Positions 43,657 through 52,933 of a DNA stretch of 64,000 nucleotides are shown here, piece by piece. Under the pieces are notes generated by a model. That model saw nothing but the letters and a program-made list of their open reading frames with translations. It searched no databases and was not told the DNA's origin. Made by a program: the position numbers and the translations under genes. The DNA is taken from positions 1-64,000 of the forward strand of contig NZ_WBVQ01000003.1 of assembly GCF_008933165.1 (NCBI RefSeq), read 5' to 3'. Source of the stretch: Phaeocystidibacter marisrubri. GTDB taxonomy: Bacteria > Bacteroidota > Bacteroidia > Flavobacteriales > Schleiferiaceae. Positions within the stretch are counted from its first letter, which is position 1. Each line of letters opens with the position of its first letter.

Positions 43657-44892
43657 ATGAATACGCTAAAAATGACCATCGTTATTGCCTGGAGAAATCT
43701 GTGGCGAAGTAAGGTGAGAAGTGCAGTTGTGGTTCTTGCAATGGCCGTTGGAATTTGGGCCGGTATTTTTCTAAGTGGCTTTAGTTTGGGGATGAATGAG
43801 CAAAGAACGGATAGTGCCCTTTCTACCTATCTCGGTTACGCTCAAGTACACCCCAATGGCTGGTCGGAAGAGCCACTTGTCAATTTGTTTATCCCCAATT
43901 TGAAGGAAGTTGAAGAAGCGAGTAAACAGATTCCAGATTATGTTGCGCATACTTCTAGACTCAATATCACAGGAATGGCTTCCTCCGCCAGAGGCTCTGC
44001 TGGAGTGATGATTTCTGGGATTGATCCCGCTCGAGATACATTGGTTTGTGATTTGAATACACGCTTGGTGGAAGGAGAGTATTTCCCACCGTCAGAACGC
44101 GTGAGTTATGCCTATGTTGGAACTGCATTGGCGGAAAAATTGAAACTGCAATTGGGAGATTGGATCACGTTCGATTTCCAGAATGTTGATGGATATAGCG
44201 CGGGTAGCCGATACTATATCGCAGGGATGTTCAAGACGGTTTCCAGTGCGTACGACAAGAGTACAGTACAGGTTCTACGCTCTGATTTAACTCGAGATAT
44301 TGAAGCGCAGGAAGGGGTGGCTCATGAGATTATTTACAAATTGGCCGACAAAGAGTCGTCGCGAGAATGGGCGGAGAAGTTAAGCGCGGAATTTCCAGAT
44401 TTGGAAGTGGAATCTTGGCAAGAGGTTTCACCCGAATTGGGGTACGCGGATGATATGATGGCTGTGAGTCTGTACATTTTCATTGGCATCATTCTTTTCG
44501 CCATCACCTTTGGTATCTTGAATACGATGTTGATGGCGATCTTAGAGCGCAAGCGCGAACTGGGAATGTTGATGGCCATTGGAATGAATAAGCGTAGAAC
44601 CTTTGGAATGATTGTATTGGAAACACTGTTTCTTGGTACCGTTGGAGCCCCGGTTGGGATTCTGTTGGGGCACCTGACCATTGTTTCAACGGCTTCTACG
44701 GGTATGGATTTGAGCAGTGTGGGTGAGGGCTTGAATGCCTATGGTATGGATAGTATTGTGTACCCTGTTCCCGTGCCGGATTATTACTTTGGCATTGCTC
44801 TTATGGTGGTTGTTATGACGCTTTTGGCTTCTTTATATCCGGCTTTTAAAGCGTTGAAGTTGAATCCTGTTGAAGCTATTCGAAGCGTATGA
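43657..44892 (+). CDS. ABC transporter permease (FtsX/LolE-like) 2
   Basis: A 411-residue permease with the same plan as permease 1: AWRNLWRSKVRSAVVVLAMAVGIWAGIFLSG at the start, a periplasmic domain, then ILFAITFGILNTMLMAILERKRELGMLMAIGMNKRR and a last segment near the C-terminus, which ends LKLNPVEAIRSV. The two are similar but not identical, suggesting a heterodimer like LolC/LolE. Its stop overlaps the next gene's ATG. Confidence 0.92.
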   Translation: MNTLKMTIVIAWRNLWRSKVRSAVVVLAMAVGIWAGIFLSGFSLGMNEQRTDSALSTYLGYAQVHPNGWSEEPLVNLFIPNLKEVEEASKQIPDYVAHTSRLNITGMASSARGSAGVMISGIDPARDTLVCDLNTRLVEGEYFPPSERVSYAYVGTALAEKLKLQLGDWITFDFQNVDGYSAGSRYYIAGMFKTVSSAYDKSTVQVLRSDLTRDIEAQEGVAHEIIYKLADKESSREWAEKLSAEFPDLEVESWQEVSPELGYADDMMAVSLYIFIGIILFAITFGILNTMLMAILERKRELGMLMAIGMNKRRTFGMIVLETLFLGTVGAPVGILLGHLTIVSTASTGMDLSSVGEGLNAYGMDSIVYPVPVPDYYFGIALMVVVMTLLASLYPAFKALKLNPVEAIRSV

Positions 44893-45902
44893 GGGTTGTA
44901 GTTTTCGTAGTTCTGTTTCTGCCGCTAGTGGCAGTTGGACAAAGAGATCATATTGTTTCTTTTCGAGATAAGTTGGTGGTGACTTCCGTCTTGAATACCA
45001 AAAGTGAATCTTTCGATTTTACCAGTTCGACGGATCAGAGTTTGGAATACAGCACGGCAGATATTACCGGCTTTGGCTTTGGTGTAGATTATAAATGGCT
45101 GACGTTTGAATTTACCAAACGACTGAGCTCAAAAGGTTCGGATGAAGTATATGGTCACACGGAGAATTTTGGAATTGGCTTTGGTTTTACCATGCCCAAG
45201 TGGTATTTCCGAAACTTCTTTGAGATTTACAGTGGCTATCATCTTACCAACCCTGATTTCATCGATTTCAATTACCTAGATAGTACAGGTGGATATCCGT
45301 ACAGACCCGATATCAGTTCGGTACGCTATTACGCCTCTTGGAATTGGGTTTTCAATGACGAGAATTACTCGAGCATGGCCAGTTTGTGGCAGTTGGAACG
45401 TCAAGAGAAGAGCGCCGGATCTTGGGTGGCAGGAGGAACGTATTCGTATGGAAGCGCTATTGGTGATAGCGCCTTCATTCCGGCTATTCAGAAACCGAAT
45501 TTTGAACAAGCCTCCAATTGGAGGGAAGTGAGTAGTCGCTCCATTGCGGCGAATGTGGGTTACCAATACACCTTTGTGTTGAGTGATAGCCGCAAGTGGT
45601 TCCTGCACATAGGTCTCACCCCTGGATTGGGGATGAATTGGAGCAATGCCTTTGATGAATCTGAAGACGACTATGTGGACTTACCCACTCGGGCCGTGTT
45701 CCTTACAGAGGGCCGATTTATTGTAGGTTACAATGGAGACCAATGGTATTTCGGGGTTTCCAGTATCGGATATTCATCGTTTGCCGCAGGTGCGGAAGTA
45801 AGTCCCGTTTCCAATTTCAACAGTTACAACAGACTATATCTCGGGTACCGATTTACCCTTCCCAAGAAAGTAGAAGAATCCCTTAATATCATTGGATTAT
45901 GA
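44889..45902 (+). CDS. DUF4421-like outer membrane protein 1
   Basis: A 337-residue protein with signal peptide (MRVVVFVVLFLPLVAVGQ) and a beta-barrel-like alternation of aromatic strands (FGFGVDYKWLTFEFTKRL, IGFGFTMPKWYFRNFFEIYSGYHLTNPDF, EKSAGSWVAGGTYSYG). The pattern matches DUF4421 proteins of Bacteroidota. It lies between the second permease and the ATPase, with a four-base overlap on each side, and has a paralogue at 46598-47617. It is probably the outer-membrane part of the export route; no function is known for the family. Confidence 0.75.
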   Translation: MRVVVFVVLFLPLVAVGQRDHIVSFRDKLVVTSVLNTKSESFDFTSSTDQSLEYSTADITGFGFGVDYKWLTFEFTKRLSSKGSDEVYGHTENFGIGFGFTMPKWYFRNFFEIYSGYHLTNPDFIDFNYLDSTGGYPYRPDISSVRYYASWNWVFNDENYSSMASLWQLERQEKSAGSWVAGGTYSYGSAIGDSAFIPAIQKPNFEQASNWREVSSRSIAANVGYQYTFVLSDSRKWFLHIGLTPGLGMNWSNAFDESEDDYVDLPTRAVFLTEGRFIVGYNGDQWYFGVSSIGYSSFAAGAEVSPVSNFNSYNRLYLGYRFTLPKKVEESLNIIGL

Positions 45903-46597
45903 GTCAGTCGAATACGGTTGTAGAGCTGATAGATTTGCACAAAACATACGATGCAGACGCGGTTGCTGTGAATGCGGTTGACGGTGTGAGTTTGAAGATT
46001 TCACAAGGAGAGTTTACAGCCATTGTAGGTCCCTCTGGATGTGGTAAAACGACCTTGCTCAATATGATTGGTGGACTAGATCAGCCAACTAGTGGCCAAG
46101 TTGTGGTTTCAGGAGAGGTGATCAACGACCTTTCGGAGAATGCACTGATCGATTTCCGATTGAAGCACATCGGCTTCGTTTTTCAAGCCTACAATTTGCT
46201 TCCGGTCTTAACCGCTGAAGAGAATACTTCCTTCATTATGCAGTTGCAGGGAATTCCTAAGGCCGAAAGGTCAAAGCGGGCGAAAGAACTACTGAGTGCT
46301 GTCGGTTTGGAGGGGAGAGAAGGAGATAAGCCTTCCGCATTGTCCGGAGGACAACAACAACGGGTTGCTGTAGCTAGAGCCTTAGCAAGTCGACCAACCT
46401 TTGTAATTGCCGATGAGCCTACAGCTAACTTGGACAGTCATTCTACGTCTAATTTGTTGGATATCATGGCAGAACTCAATGCAAAAGAGAACATTACGTT
46501 TTTGTTTGCAACGCATGATCAACGGGTCATTGATAAGGCAAGAAGAGTGATAACTTTGGAAGACGGTAAAGTCATTAACGACGAAACACGATCTTAA
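45899..46597 (+). CDS. ABC transporter ATP-binding protein (LolD/MacB-like)
   Basis: A 232-residue ATPase. Walker A GPSGCGKTT, Q-loop region GFVFQAYNLLPVLTAEEN, signature LSGGQQQRVAVARAL, Walker B FVIADEPTANLD, and the H-loop FATHDQR. It is the class that works with FtsX-like permeases (LolD, MacB, FtsE). It serves the two permeases upstream; an unknown-function gene sits between them. Confidence 0.95.
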   Translation: MSQSNTVVELIDLHKTYDADAVAVNAVDGVSLKISQGEFTAIVGPSGCGKTTLLNMIGGLDQPTSGQVVVSGEVINDLSENALIDFRLKHIGFVFQAYNLLPVLTAEENTSFIMQLQGIPKAERSKRAKELLSAVGLEGREGDKPSALSGGQQQRVAVARALASRPTFVIADEPTANLDSHSTSNLLDIMAELNAKENITFLFATHDQRVIDKARRVITLEDGKVINDETRS

Positions 46598-47617
46598 ATG
46601 ACCAGATTCCTCCTGTCGATTGTCCTCACGCTCTCTAGTTTGTTCTTGTACTCACAACAGGACACAAACTATGTGCGCGACTTTCGGCAGTTTGGGAATT
46701 TAAGCCTTGCGATGGAACAAAAAGCCAATAATCTCGCGGCTTTTAGTAGCTATGGTAACGTGTTGCGGCTGGCTACAAACAACGGTTTTCCCACCTTCGG
46801 TTTGATGTTTAGTTACAAGTGGCTCAACGTGTGGTTCACCACGCCATTGGGGCATTTTAACTACACGGACCCTATCAAAGGAGAGACCGATAACTTCGGA
46901 TTGGCGCTTGGGTACACCGGAGATCACTGGTGGATTCGTGGGTTCTATGAACACTACTCAGGATATCACATTTCCAATCCCGAAGTTTTCAACCCCAATT
47001 GGTTTGATGACAATGCTACACTGCCTTTGGTTCCTGGACTGCAATCGCGCACTTTTTATGCAAATGCGTATTATGGATTCAACGAGGAGACGTATTCTCA
47101 TCGCGCGCTGTTATGGCAAAGTCAGGCTCAGAAGAAGTCGGCCGGAAGCTGGATACTAGGTCTCTCTGCGGGATACGATCACATATTTTCAGATACGGTT
47201 ATTGTTCCCGATGACGCGGAAGTTTTCTTCTATGATTTACGGAATGTAACAGGCTACGAAACCCTCACCACCGGAATCAATATCGGATATACGTATTCAT
47301 TCGTCTTCTCTGAACGGTGGTCTTTGGGCTTGATGCTGGCTCCGGGGATTGCCACCTCGGTAGGGGTGGTTGAAGAGGTGAACGATGTTCGGAATAACAT
47401 TGAGCTGGAGCTCGGTGGAATGGTAGAAGGTAGAGCCATGTTGTCCTACCACGCAGATCGCTGGTTTGGAGGTGTGTCAGCCAACGGATATATGCTTACA
47501 AAACCCATCAATGGTGATCTATTCAACAATATTCACACTTATGTACGAGTGAATATTGGATATCGTATCAACATGCCAAAGAGCAAGTTCTTAGGGCGAT
47601 TTGGATTGTCGAATTAA
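46598..47617 (+). CDS. DUF4421-like outer membrane protein 2
   Basis: A 339-residue protein with an N-terminal signal (MTRFLLSIVLTLSSLFLYSQ). It resembles the protein at 44889-45902 along its length: FSYKWLNVWFTTPLG, FGLALGYTGDHWWIRGFYEHYSGYHISNPEVF, and QKKSAGSWILGLSAGYDH. The two look like a duplication with the ATPase gene between them. It starts one base after the ATPase stop. Outer-membrane location is inferred from the strand pattern. Confidence 0.75.
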   Translation: MTRFLLSIVLTLSSLFLYSQQDTNYVRDFRQFGNLSLAMEQKANNLAAFSSYGNVLRLATNNGFPTFGLMFSYKWLNVWFTTPLGHFNYTDPIKGETDNFGLALGYTGDHWWIRGFYEHYSGYHISNPEVFNPNWFDDNATLPLVPGLQSRTFYANAYYGFNEETYSHRALLWQSQAQKKSAGSWILGLSAGYDHIFSDTVIVPDDAEVFFYDLRNVTGYETLTTGINIGYTYSFVFSERWSLGLMLAPGIATSVGVVEEVNDVRNNIELELGGMVEGRAMLSYHADRWFGGVSANGYMLTKPINGDLFNNIHTYVRVNIGYRINMPKSKFLGRFGLSN

Positions 47618-47618
47618 A

Positions 47619-48815
47619 ATGAAAAAGTCACTTTCCATACTTCTCATCCTCATGGGGGTTAGTGCATTCGCACAAAGGGAGTTTACTGTAGGCGGATATC
47701 TCAAGTATCTCCCATCTCAAACTTGGGTGAACAAGGGCTTGATCCCTCCCTTTTTGCAAGATGCGATTCCCGCCTCATATGATGATCACCTGATTCATAA
47801 CCGACTGAATTTTTCGTTCGGAACCCAGTACAGCGCAGGTCCCCCGTGGTGGTCGGTTGAAATGGGGGTTAGAAATAGAATCTTTTACGGTTACCAATCT
47901 TCGGTGGTGGGCTTTCGTGAAAGTGTAGATTCAGATCCGGGATTGGTGGATTTGAAGCACGTTTGGAACGACGATGGAGATGTTGTCTTTCTCTCTGAAA
48001 TTGATCGATTGTTCTTCCATTATGAAACGAATCGCATCGCGTTAACAGTGGGTAGACAGCGTATCAATTGGGGTATTCACAATGTGTTTAATCCCAACGA
48101 TATCTTCAATCAATACAATTACTTTGATTTTGACTACGAAGAGCGTCCCGGTACGGATGCCGTGAACTTCCAGTACAATTTAGGGGATGGATATTCATCG
48201 GTTTCACTGGCCTATTCACCCTCTACAAATGGGTTGGAAGAAAGTACGTTGGCAGCTTTGTACAAGAGTAATTATCGATTGTATGATTATCAGGTTTTGG
48301 TGGGATATACCTACCACGACGTAGTGATTGGCGGTGGATGGGCAGGGGCTATCGGTGGTGTGGGCTTCAAGGGAGAATTCGCTCAATATATCAGCACCGA
48401 TGAGGTTGAAAGTGAAAGTAATTTCACTGCGACCATTGGCGGAGATTACATGTTTGGGAATGGGATCTATGCCTCGTTATCGTACTTGTACAATGGTTTG
48501 GGCAGCCTGAACCCCACATTGATTGAGCAACTAGCCCTGAGAAACACGCGACTGTCTAGCAAAAATATTTTTCCTTACCGACATACCTTGATGCTCACCG
48601 CTAGTTACAATCTAACGTCGCTTTGGGCGCTGAACTTCTCGTGGTTCCAGTCGCACAATTTTGACCAAGCTGCAGTGGTGCCGGGTGTCACTTACAGCAT
48701 ATCGAATAACTGGGACGCTATGATTCTCGCTCAGATGTTCACGGCTCGAGATGCGGAGGACAATCCTGCCCTGTTCAACACGACGATATTTGGACGTGTA
48801 AAGTGGAGCTTTTAG
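47619..48815 (+). CDS. porin-like outer membrane beta-barrel protein
   Basis: A 398-residue protein from the ATG at 47619; an in-frame start 18 bases upstream overlaps the previous gene and would precede the signal peptide MKKSLSILLILMGVSAFAQ. The body is a beta-barrel pattern with the plug-like motif TVGRQRINWGIHNVFNPNDIFNQYNYFDFD, seen in DUF1302-type and related porins found with lipid or terpenoid export systems. The last residues FGRVKWSF end in Phe, as outer-membrane barrels do. It completes the TetR-led operon. It ends four bases into the convergent aldehyde dehydrogenase gene. Confidence 0.8.
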   Translation: MKKSLSILLILMGVSAFAQREFTVGGYLKYLPSQTWVNKGLIPPFLQDAIPASYDDHLIHNRLNFSFGTQYSAGPPWWSVEMGVRNRIFYGYQSSVVGFRESVDSDPGLVDLKHVWNDDGDVVFLSEIDRLFFHYETNRIALTVGRQRINWGIHNVFNPNDIFNQYNYFDFDYEERPGTDAVNFQYNLGDGYSSVSLAYSPSTNGLEESTLAALYKSNYRLYDYQVLVGYTYHDVVIGGGWAGAIGGVGFKGEFAQYISTDEVESESNFTATIGGDYMFGNGIYASLSYLYNGLGSLNPTLIEQLALRNTRLSSKNIFPYRHTLMLTASYNLTSLWALNFSWFQSHNFDQAAVVPGVTYSISNNWDAMILAQMFTARDAEDNPALFNTTIFGRVKWSF

Positions 48816-50272
48816 TAGTCCATGGCTACATACTTCACCTCAATGTAGTCTTCAATGCCGTACTTTGAACCCTCTCGTCCCATTCCACTTTGCTTGATGC
48901 CTCCAAATGGAGCAACTTCTGTTGAAATAAGTCCGGTGTTTACACCTACCATACCGTACTCCAAAGCTTCGGAAACGCGCCAAATTCTTCCAATGTCCCT
49001 GGCGTAGAAGTAAGAGGCAAGACCGTAGATGGTGTTGTTCGCCATCTCTATGGCTTCTTCCTCGGTTTCAAATTTGTAGATCGGAGATACAGGACCAAAA
49101 ATCTCTTCAGAACTCATTTTCATATCCTCTTTTACCCCTTCAATTACGGTAGGTTGAAAGAACAAATCACCCGATGAGTTTCGACTTCCTCCTGTGGTCA
49201 CTTTGGCACCTTTGGAGGTGGCGTCGGCTAAAAGCGATTCTACTTTTTCAATTCCTGCAGCATTGATTAGTGGACCAATTTGAACGCCTTCATCCATTCC
49301 GTTTCCCACATTCAATGCACGAACTTTTTCAGTAAAGGCTTCTATAAAGGCGTCGTACACACCCGACTGTACCAGGATCCGGTTGGCACAAACACAGGTT
49401 TGACCAGCATTCCTGTATTTCGAGGCAATGGCTCCTTCAACAGCGCTGGGAATATCTGCATCGTCAAACACAATGAAAGGGGCGTTCCCACCTAGCTCCA
49501 AGCTAATCTTGGCAATGTTTTCTGCAGCGTTTTTCATAAGTATACGCCCCACCTCGGTAGATCCCGTGAAGGATATTTTTCGCACTAATGGATGAGTGGT
49601 CAAGTGGGTGCCCACACTTTCTGCTTTGGAGCAGGTAATGATGTTGATCACTCCATCAGGAAAACCTGCTTCTCGAGATAATTCAGCGAGAGCAAGCGCG
49701 GTAAGCGGAGTGTCTTCCGCGGGTTTAATCACTACGGTGCATCCTGCTGCCAGGGCGGGTGCAATTTTTCTAGTAATCATGGCCAATGGAAAATTCCATG
49801 GTGTGATTGCCACACAAACACCAATGGGTTGTTTGAGGGTTACAATCTTCCTATCGGATTTAGGGGATGGAATGATATCGCCATAAACTCGTTTACCCTC
49901 TTCGCCAAACCACTTGATAAAGGAAGCTCCATACTGCACTTCGCCTCTGCTTTCAACAATGGGTTTTCCCATTTCGGCGGTCATGAGTTGAGCCAAATCG
50001 GAGGAATTCTGAAGGATGAGCGAATGCCATTTCTCCATGGTTTTTTGTCGCTCTTGCGCTGAGCGTCCACTCCAACCAGATAGGGCCGCATGAGCAGCTT
50101 GTACGGCTAGTTCAGCTTCCTCAACGCCCACGTCGGCAACTTCAGCTAGGGTTTCACCCGTTGCTGGGTTGGTGATGGGGAAAGTATTGACGGAGCTTTT
50201 CCAACGTCCATTGATAAAGCTGTTGGTTTGAACTAGATTCTTATTGCTTAACTTGAGGGTCTGCAACGACAT
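48812..50272 (-). CDS. gabD: NAD(P)-dependent succinate-semialdehyde dehydrogenase
   Basis: A 486-residue aldehyde dehydrogenase: cofactor region TPWNFPLAMITRKIAPALAAGCTVVIKPAEDTP, the catalytic Glu in LELGGNAPFIVFDDAD, the catalytic Cys in RNAGQTCVCANRI, and EEIFGPVSPIYKF. The second Cys two residues after the nucleophile (CVC) is common in GabD-type enzymes. It oxidises succinate semialdehyde to succinate, but related semialdehydes cannot be excluded. It is a single gene; a palindrome (AATGTG and CACATT, 50303-50319) lies 31 bases upstream. Confidence 0.9.
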   Translation of the reverse strand: MSLQTLKLSNKNLVQTNSFINGRWKSSVNTFPITNPATGETLAEVADVGVEEAELAVQAAHAALSGWSGRSAQERQKTMEKWHSLILQNSSDLAQLMTAEMGKPIVESRGEVQYGASFIKWFGEEGKRVYGDIIPSPKSDRKIVTLKQPIGVCVAITPWNFPLAMITRKIAPALAAGCTVVIKPAEDTPLTALALAELSREAGFPDGVINIITCSKAESVGTHLTTHPLVRKISFTGSTEVGRILMKNAAENIAKISLELGGNAPFIVFDDADIPSAVEGAIASKYRNAGQTCVCANRILVQSGVYDAFIEAFTEKVRALNVGNGMDEGVQIGPLINAAGIEKVESLLADATSKGAKVTTGGSRNSSGDLFFQPTVIEGVKEDMKMSSEEIFGPVSPIYKFETEEEAIEMANNTIYGLASYFYARDIGRIWRVSEALEYGMVGVNTGLISTEVAPFGGIKQSGMGREGSKYGIEDYIEVKYVAMDY

Positions 50273-50302
50273 GATTAGATCTTTTAATGATTTCTATTCA
50301 TC

Positions 50303-50319
50303 AATGTGAATTCCACATT
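50303..50319. promoter_or_regulatory. short palindrome in divergent promoter region
   Basis: AATGTG (50303-50308) and CACATT (50314-50319) are exact inverted repeats around five bases, between the aldehyde dehydrogenase start (50272) and the secreted protein start. It is a possible operator for either gene, different in sequence from the TAAGTGTA sites. Confidence 0.35.
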
Positions 50320-50412
50320 CACTCTGTTAGAAAGGCTGTTCACTATAATGTCTAAGGTATTTCGAATTGATCTTTTAACCTTTGAATCATGGAATTAACA
50401 AAACCAATCCAC

Positions 50413-51516
50413 ATGAAAACTGCCTTAACTAGCTTAGCGATGTTAACCGTAACCGGGTTATCCGCTCAAATTACAATCAATAGCTCGGATTATTCAATTC
50501 CAGTATATCCAGATACCGCACACTTGAAAGTGGTAGCTGCAGGAGCGTCTACTCTTGCTCCTGGTACTAATGCAACATGGGATTTGTCCGGAGTGTTCTC
50601 GGGAGCCAATATAGAATTGTCGTACGACGCAGTGACGAGTTCTAATTTCCCAACCTCAATGGCGCAATCTGAGAATCCGGTTGATTTGGGTGGAGGACTC
50701 ATTCTTACCGATTTCTTTTCCTATTACAGCAAGGATGCAAACGGCTTCTATGAAGATGGATTCGAGATTGTTGGCAAGGGATACAGCTTGGCAGCTATGA
50801 CAGGCGATGGAGCCGACTCTCTTTACACTTTGGATACGGCTCAACATTATGCCTTCCCTCATCTACAATTTCCCCTCAGCATGGGAAGCAATTGGTCGGG
50901 TTCTTTCCACATTTGGATTCCTATGGAGATTACCATCGAATCTGTAGGATGGTATGATGAGCAGATTTCTTTGCGACAGGATGTTTTTTCTCACGATACG
51001 GTAGTCGGTTGGGGGAACATGATTCTTCCTACAGGTAGAAGTGCTCAGGTCCTTATGGTACATTCAAGCCGTGTTCGAGTGGATTCAGTGATGATGAATG
51101 GCGCTCCGATGGATCCCATTTTGGCTCAACAATTTGGGTTCACTCAGAATGATACCATCCGCTTTGAAACCTATTCGTTCTACACGCACAGGTTGAATTC
51201 GCCGATGTACGAATACTCCGTTGTAGATGGAAATATGGGACAACCGTATTTCAATCGATCTGAAGATATTTCTACGGGCGAATGGAGTGATGCGAGTGTC
51301 TTCATTGCATTTCCAAACCCAGCAAAGGAGGAGTTGCGATTGATGACAGACAGTCCAGCGGATGTGGATGTGATTAACATGTCAGGCGCCCGAGTGGCAC
51401 ATCTCACAAAAAGTCAATGGAACAATGGCCAGCTTCTAATCCGTGTGGCTGATTTGCCGGCAGGTCTTTACATCGTTCGAATGGGCGAGCAATCTTTGAA
51501 GATCACCGTGGAGTGA
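50413..51516 (+). CDS. secreted protein with T9SS type A sorting domain
   Basis: A 367-residue protein from the ATG at 50413 (signal MKTALTSLAMLTVTGLSAQ); an ATG at 50389 would add eight residues and cannot be excluded. The middle is a beta-rich domain without a recognised family (GTNATWDLSGVFSGANIELSYDA, GMNSWSGSFHI-like). The last 75 residues are a T9SS type A signal (SVFIAFPNPAKEELRLMTDS, VDVINMSGARVAHLT, LPAGLYIVRMGEQSLKITVE). It is expected on the surface or outside the cell. It stops one base before the convergent flavoprotein gene. Confidence 0.8.
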   Translation: MKTALTSLAMLTVTGLSAQITINSSDYSIPVYPDTAHLKVVAAGASTLAPGTNATWDLSGVFSGANIELSYDAVTSSNFPTSMAQSENPVDLGGGLILTDFFSYYSKDANGFYEDGFEIVGKGYSLAAMTGDGADSLYTLDTAQHYAFPHLQFPLSMGSNWSGSFHIWIPMEITIESVGWYDEQISLRQDVFSHDTVVGWGNMILPTGRSAQVLMVHSSRVRVDSVMMNGAPMDPILAQQFGFTQNDTIRFETYSFYTHRLNSPMYEYSVVDGNMGQPYFNRSEDISTGEWSDASVFIAFPNPAKEELRLMTDSPADVDVINMSGARVAHLTKSQWNNGQLLIRVADLPAGLYIVRMGEQSLKITVE

Positions 51517-52179
51517 TTAAATAAACGTACTGACTTCTGAAAGGTCCTTTCTGTGTATGTCCGGGACTTCAGCATCTTTAGCTGGATACCCCACTGGAAT
51601 AAGCAGAAAGGGCTTTTCATTTTCTGGACGATGGAGTATTTCGGATAGGAAGTTCATGGGGCTTGGGGTGTGGGTGAGGCTCACCAATCCCGCATTGTGA
51701 ATTGCTTGCAGGAGAAATCCACACGCGATGCCTACGCTTTCCTGTACGTAGTAGTTCTTCTTTCTGCCATCTGGATGATGGTCGTACACTTTTTTAAAGA
51801 CCACTATGAGCCAAGGAGCTGTGGTGAGAAACTCTTTTTCCCAATCGGTTCCGAGCGGAGCCAAGTCCTCCAGCCATTCCTGTGGGGCTCTTTCGCTGTA
51901 AAAGGCTTTTTCTTCCTCTTCAGCTGCAGCACGGATTTGAGCTTTCACATTGGGATCAGAAATTGCCACGAAATGCCACGGTTGTTTATGGGCACCAGAA
52001 GGTGCGGAACTCCCAACGCGAATCAGGTTTTCTATCACGTCTTGAGGGACGGTTTGGTCGCTCATGTGTCGTACGCTCCTCCGAGCATCCATCATCTTTC
52101 GATGAGCTTCTACGCGGGAAGAAAGTGTCGCAACATCTAGCTCTAAGGGGGTGAACGGAATGGTCTTGAAAGGTTTCAT
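51517..52179 (-). CDS. nitroreductase-family flavoprotein, iodotyrosine deiodinase-like
   Basis: A 220-residue FMN enzyme. The FMN-phosphate Arg pair is in DARRSVRHMS (31-40), APSGAHKQPWHFVAI is at 59-73, and SVGIACGFLLQAIHNAGLVSLTHTPS follows. The lid carries Glu90, Tyr94 and Lys115; the spacings of 4 and 21 equal those of Glu157, Tyr161 and Lys182 in human iodotyrosine deiodinase, whose lid chelates the zwitterion of iodotyrosine. The C-terminal LIPVGYPAKDAEVPDIHRKDLSEV also follows that family. The likely chemistry is reductive dehalogenation of halotyrosines or a related flavin reaction. The next gene upstream on the strand ends at 52180. Confidence 0.85.
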   Translation of the reverse strand: MKPFKTIPFTPLELDVATLSSRVEAHRKMMDARRSVRHMSDQTVPQDVIENLIRVGSSAPSGAHKQPWHFVAISDPNVKAQIRAAAEEEEKAFYSERAPQEWLEDLAPLGTDWEKEFLTTAPWLIVVFKKVYDHHPDGRKKNYYVQESVGIACGFLLQAIHNAGLVSLTHTPSPMNFLSEILHRPENEKPFLLIPVGYPAKDAEVPDIHRKDLSEVSTFI

Positions 52180-52866
52180 TCAAAGTGTTTTTACATCCCA
52201 TAACGCAAGGCACTTATCGCGGTAAGCTCCGTTGTTTTCCGTGCAGTTTTCATTGAAAATCGCAAGAGGAGGAGGGAGGTTAAACGGTTCGATTTGAAGG
52301 TTGAGAGGACGCCAATCGCCAGTGTGAATATCGGTATTGTATTTCCGTTCAGTGAAGGTCGTCATCAATACATAGCGAATGCCAGAACGTTTAATGTTGT
52401 TGAGTGCCGAGTGAATTAAATCGGAATGGAGATGCACCAAACAATCGCGAACCAAAAGCAAGTCCGCTTTGGGCAACGTATCAGTAATGAGGTCAATAGC
52501 TTCAAACTGCACCTCTTTTCGATCGGCATATCGAACTTTATTGGTCTCAATGAGTTCATCAACAATGTCGCCTCCAGTGTAGCGGGCGCCTTTGAGATCG
52601 ACTTTGCTCATCCAGCCAAAATCACCACAGGGCACATCTAGGAGCGAAGAAATGCCATAGGTTTCAATGACATTTTCAACCGTAGAAATGACCTCTTTCG
52701 TCTGTTCTGAATTAGAGCCAGGACCTGAAATGCTTTCAGCATCTTTCCAATCATTTTGAGCGAAGATGGTTTCAAAGCGCTGTTTGGTATCCTGACCTGA
52801 ATAGGGGTCGGGCTTCAATTTCGCTTTCCATTTGGCAAGAGAATTTAGGATGCTCTTCTTCAACAT
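52180..52866 (-). CDS. SAM-dependent methyltransferase (class I)
   Basis: A 228-residue protein with the class I SAM fold: motif I LLDVPCGDFGWMSKVD (SAM loop), acidic residue in YTGGDIVDELI, and motif IV-like LLLVRDCLVHLHSDLIHSAL. The tail FNLPPPLAIFNENCTENNGAYRDKCLALWDV is typical of small methyltransferases of unknown substrate in marine and gut Bacteroidota. It abuts the flavoprotein gene and is transcribed first. It is divergent from cardiolipin synthase. Confidence 0.8.
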   Translation of the reverse strand: MLKKSILNSLAKWKAKLKPDPYSGQDTKQRFETIFAQNDWKDAESISGPGSNSEQTKEVISTVENVIETYGISSLLDVPCGDFGWMSKVDLKGARYTGGDIVDELIETNKVRYADRKEVQFEAIDLITDTLPKADLLLVRDCLVHLHSDLIHSALNNIKRSGIRYVLMTTFTERKYNTDIHTGDWRPLNLQIEPFNLPPPLAIFNENCTENNGAYRDKCLALWDVKTL

Positions 52867-52933
52867 TCCCCGAATTTCGGAAAACCCTTGTATCCTCCCA
52901 GCATTTGGACTGAAAACTCGCTATCTTTCTGCT

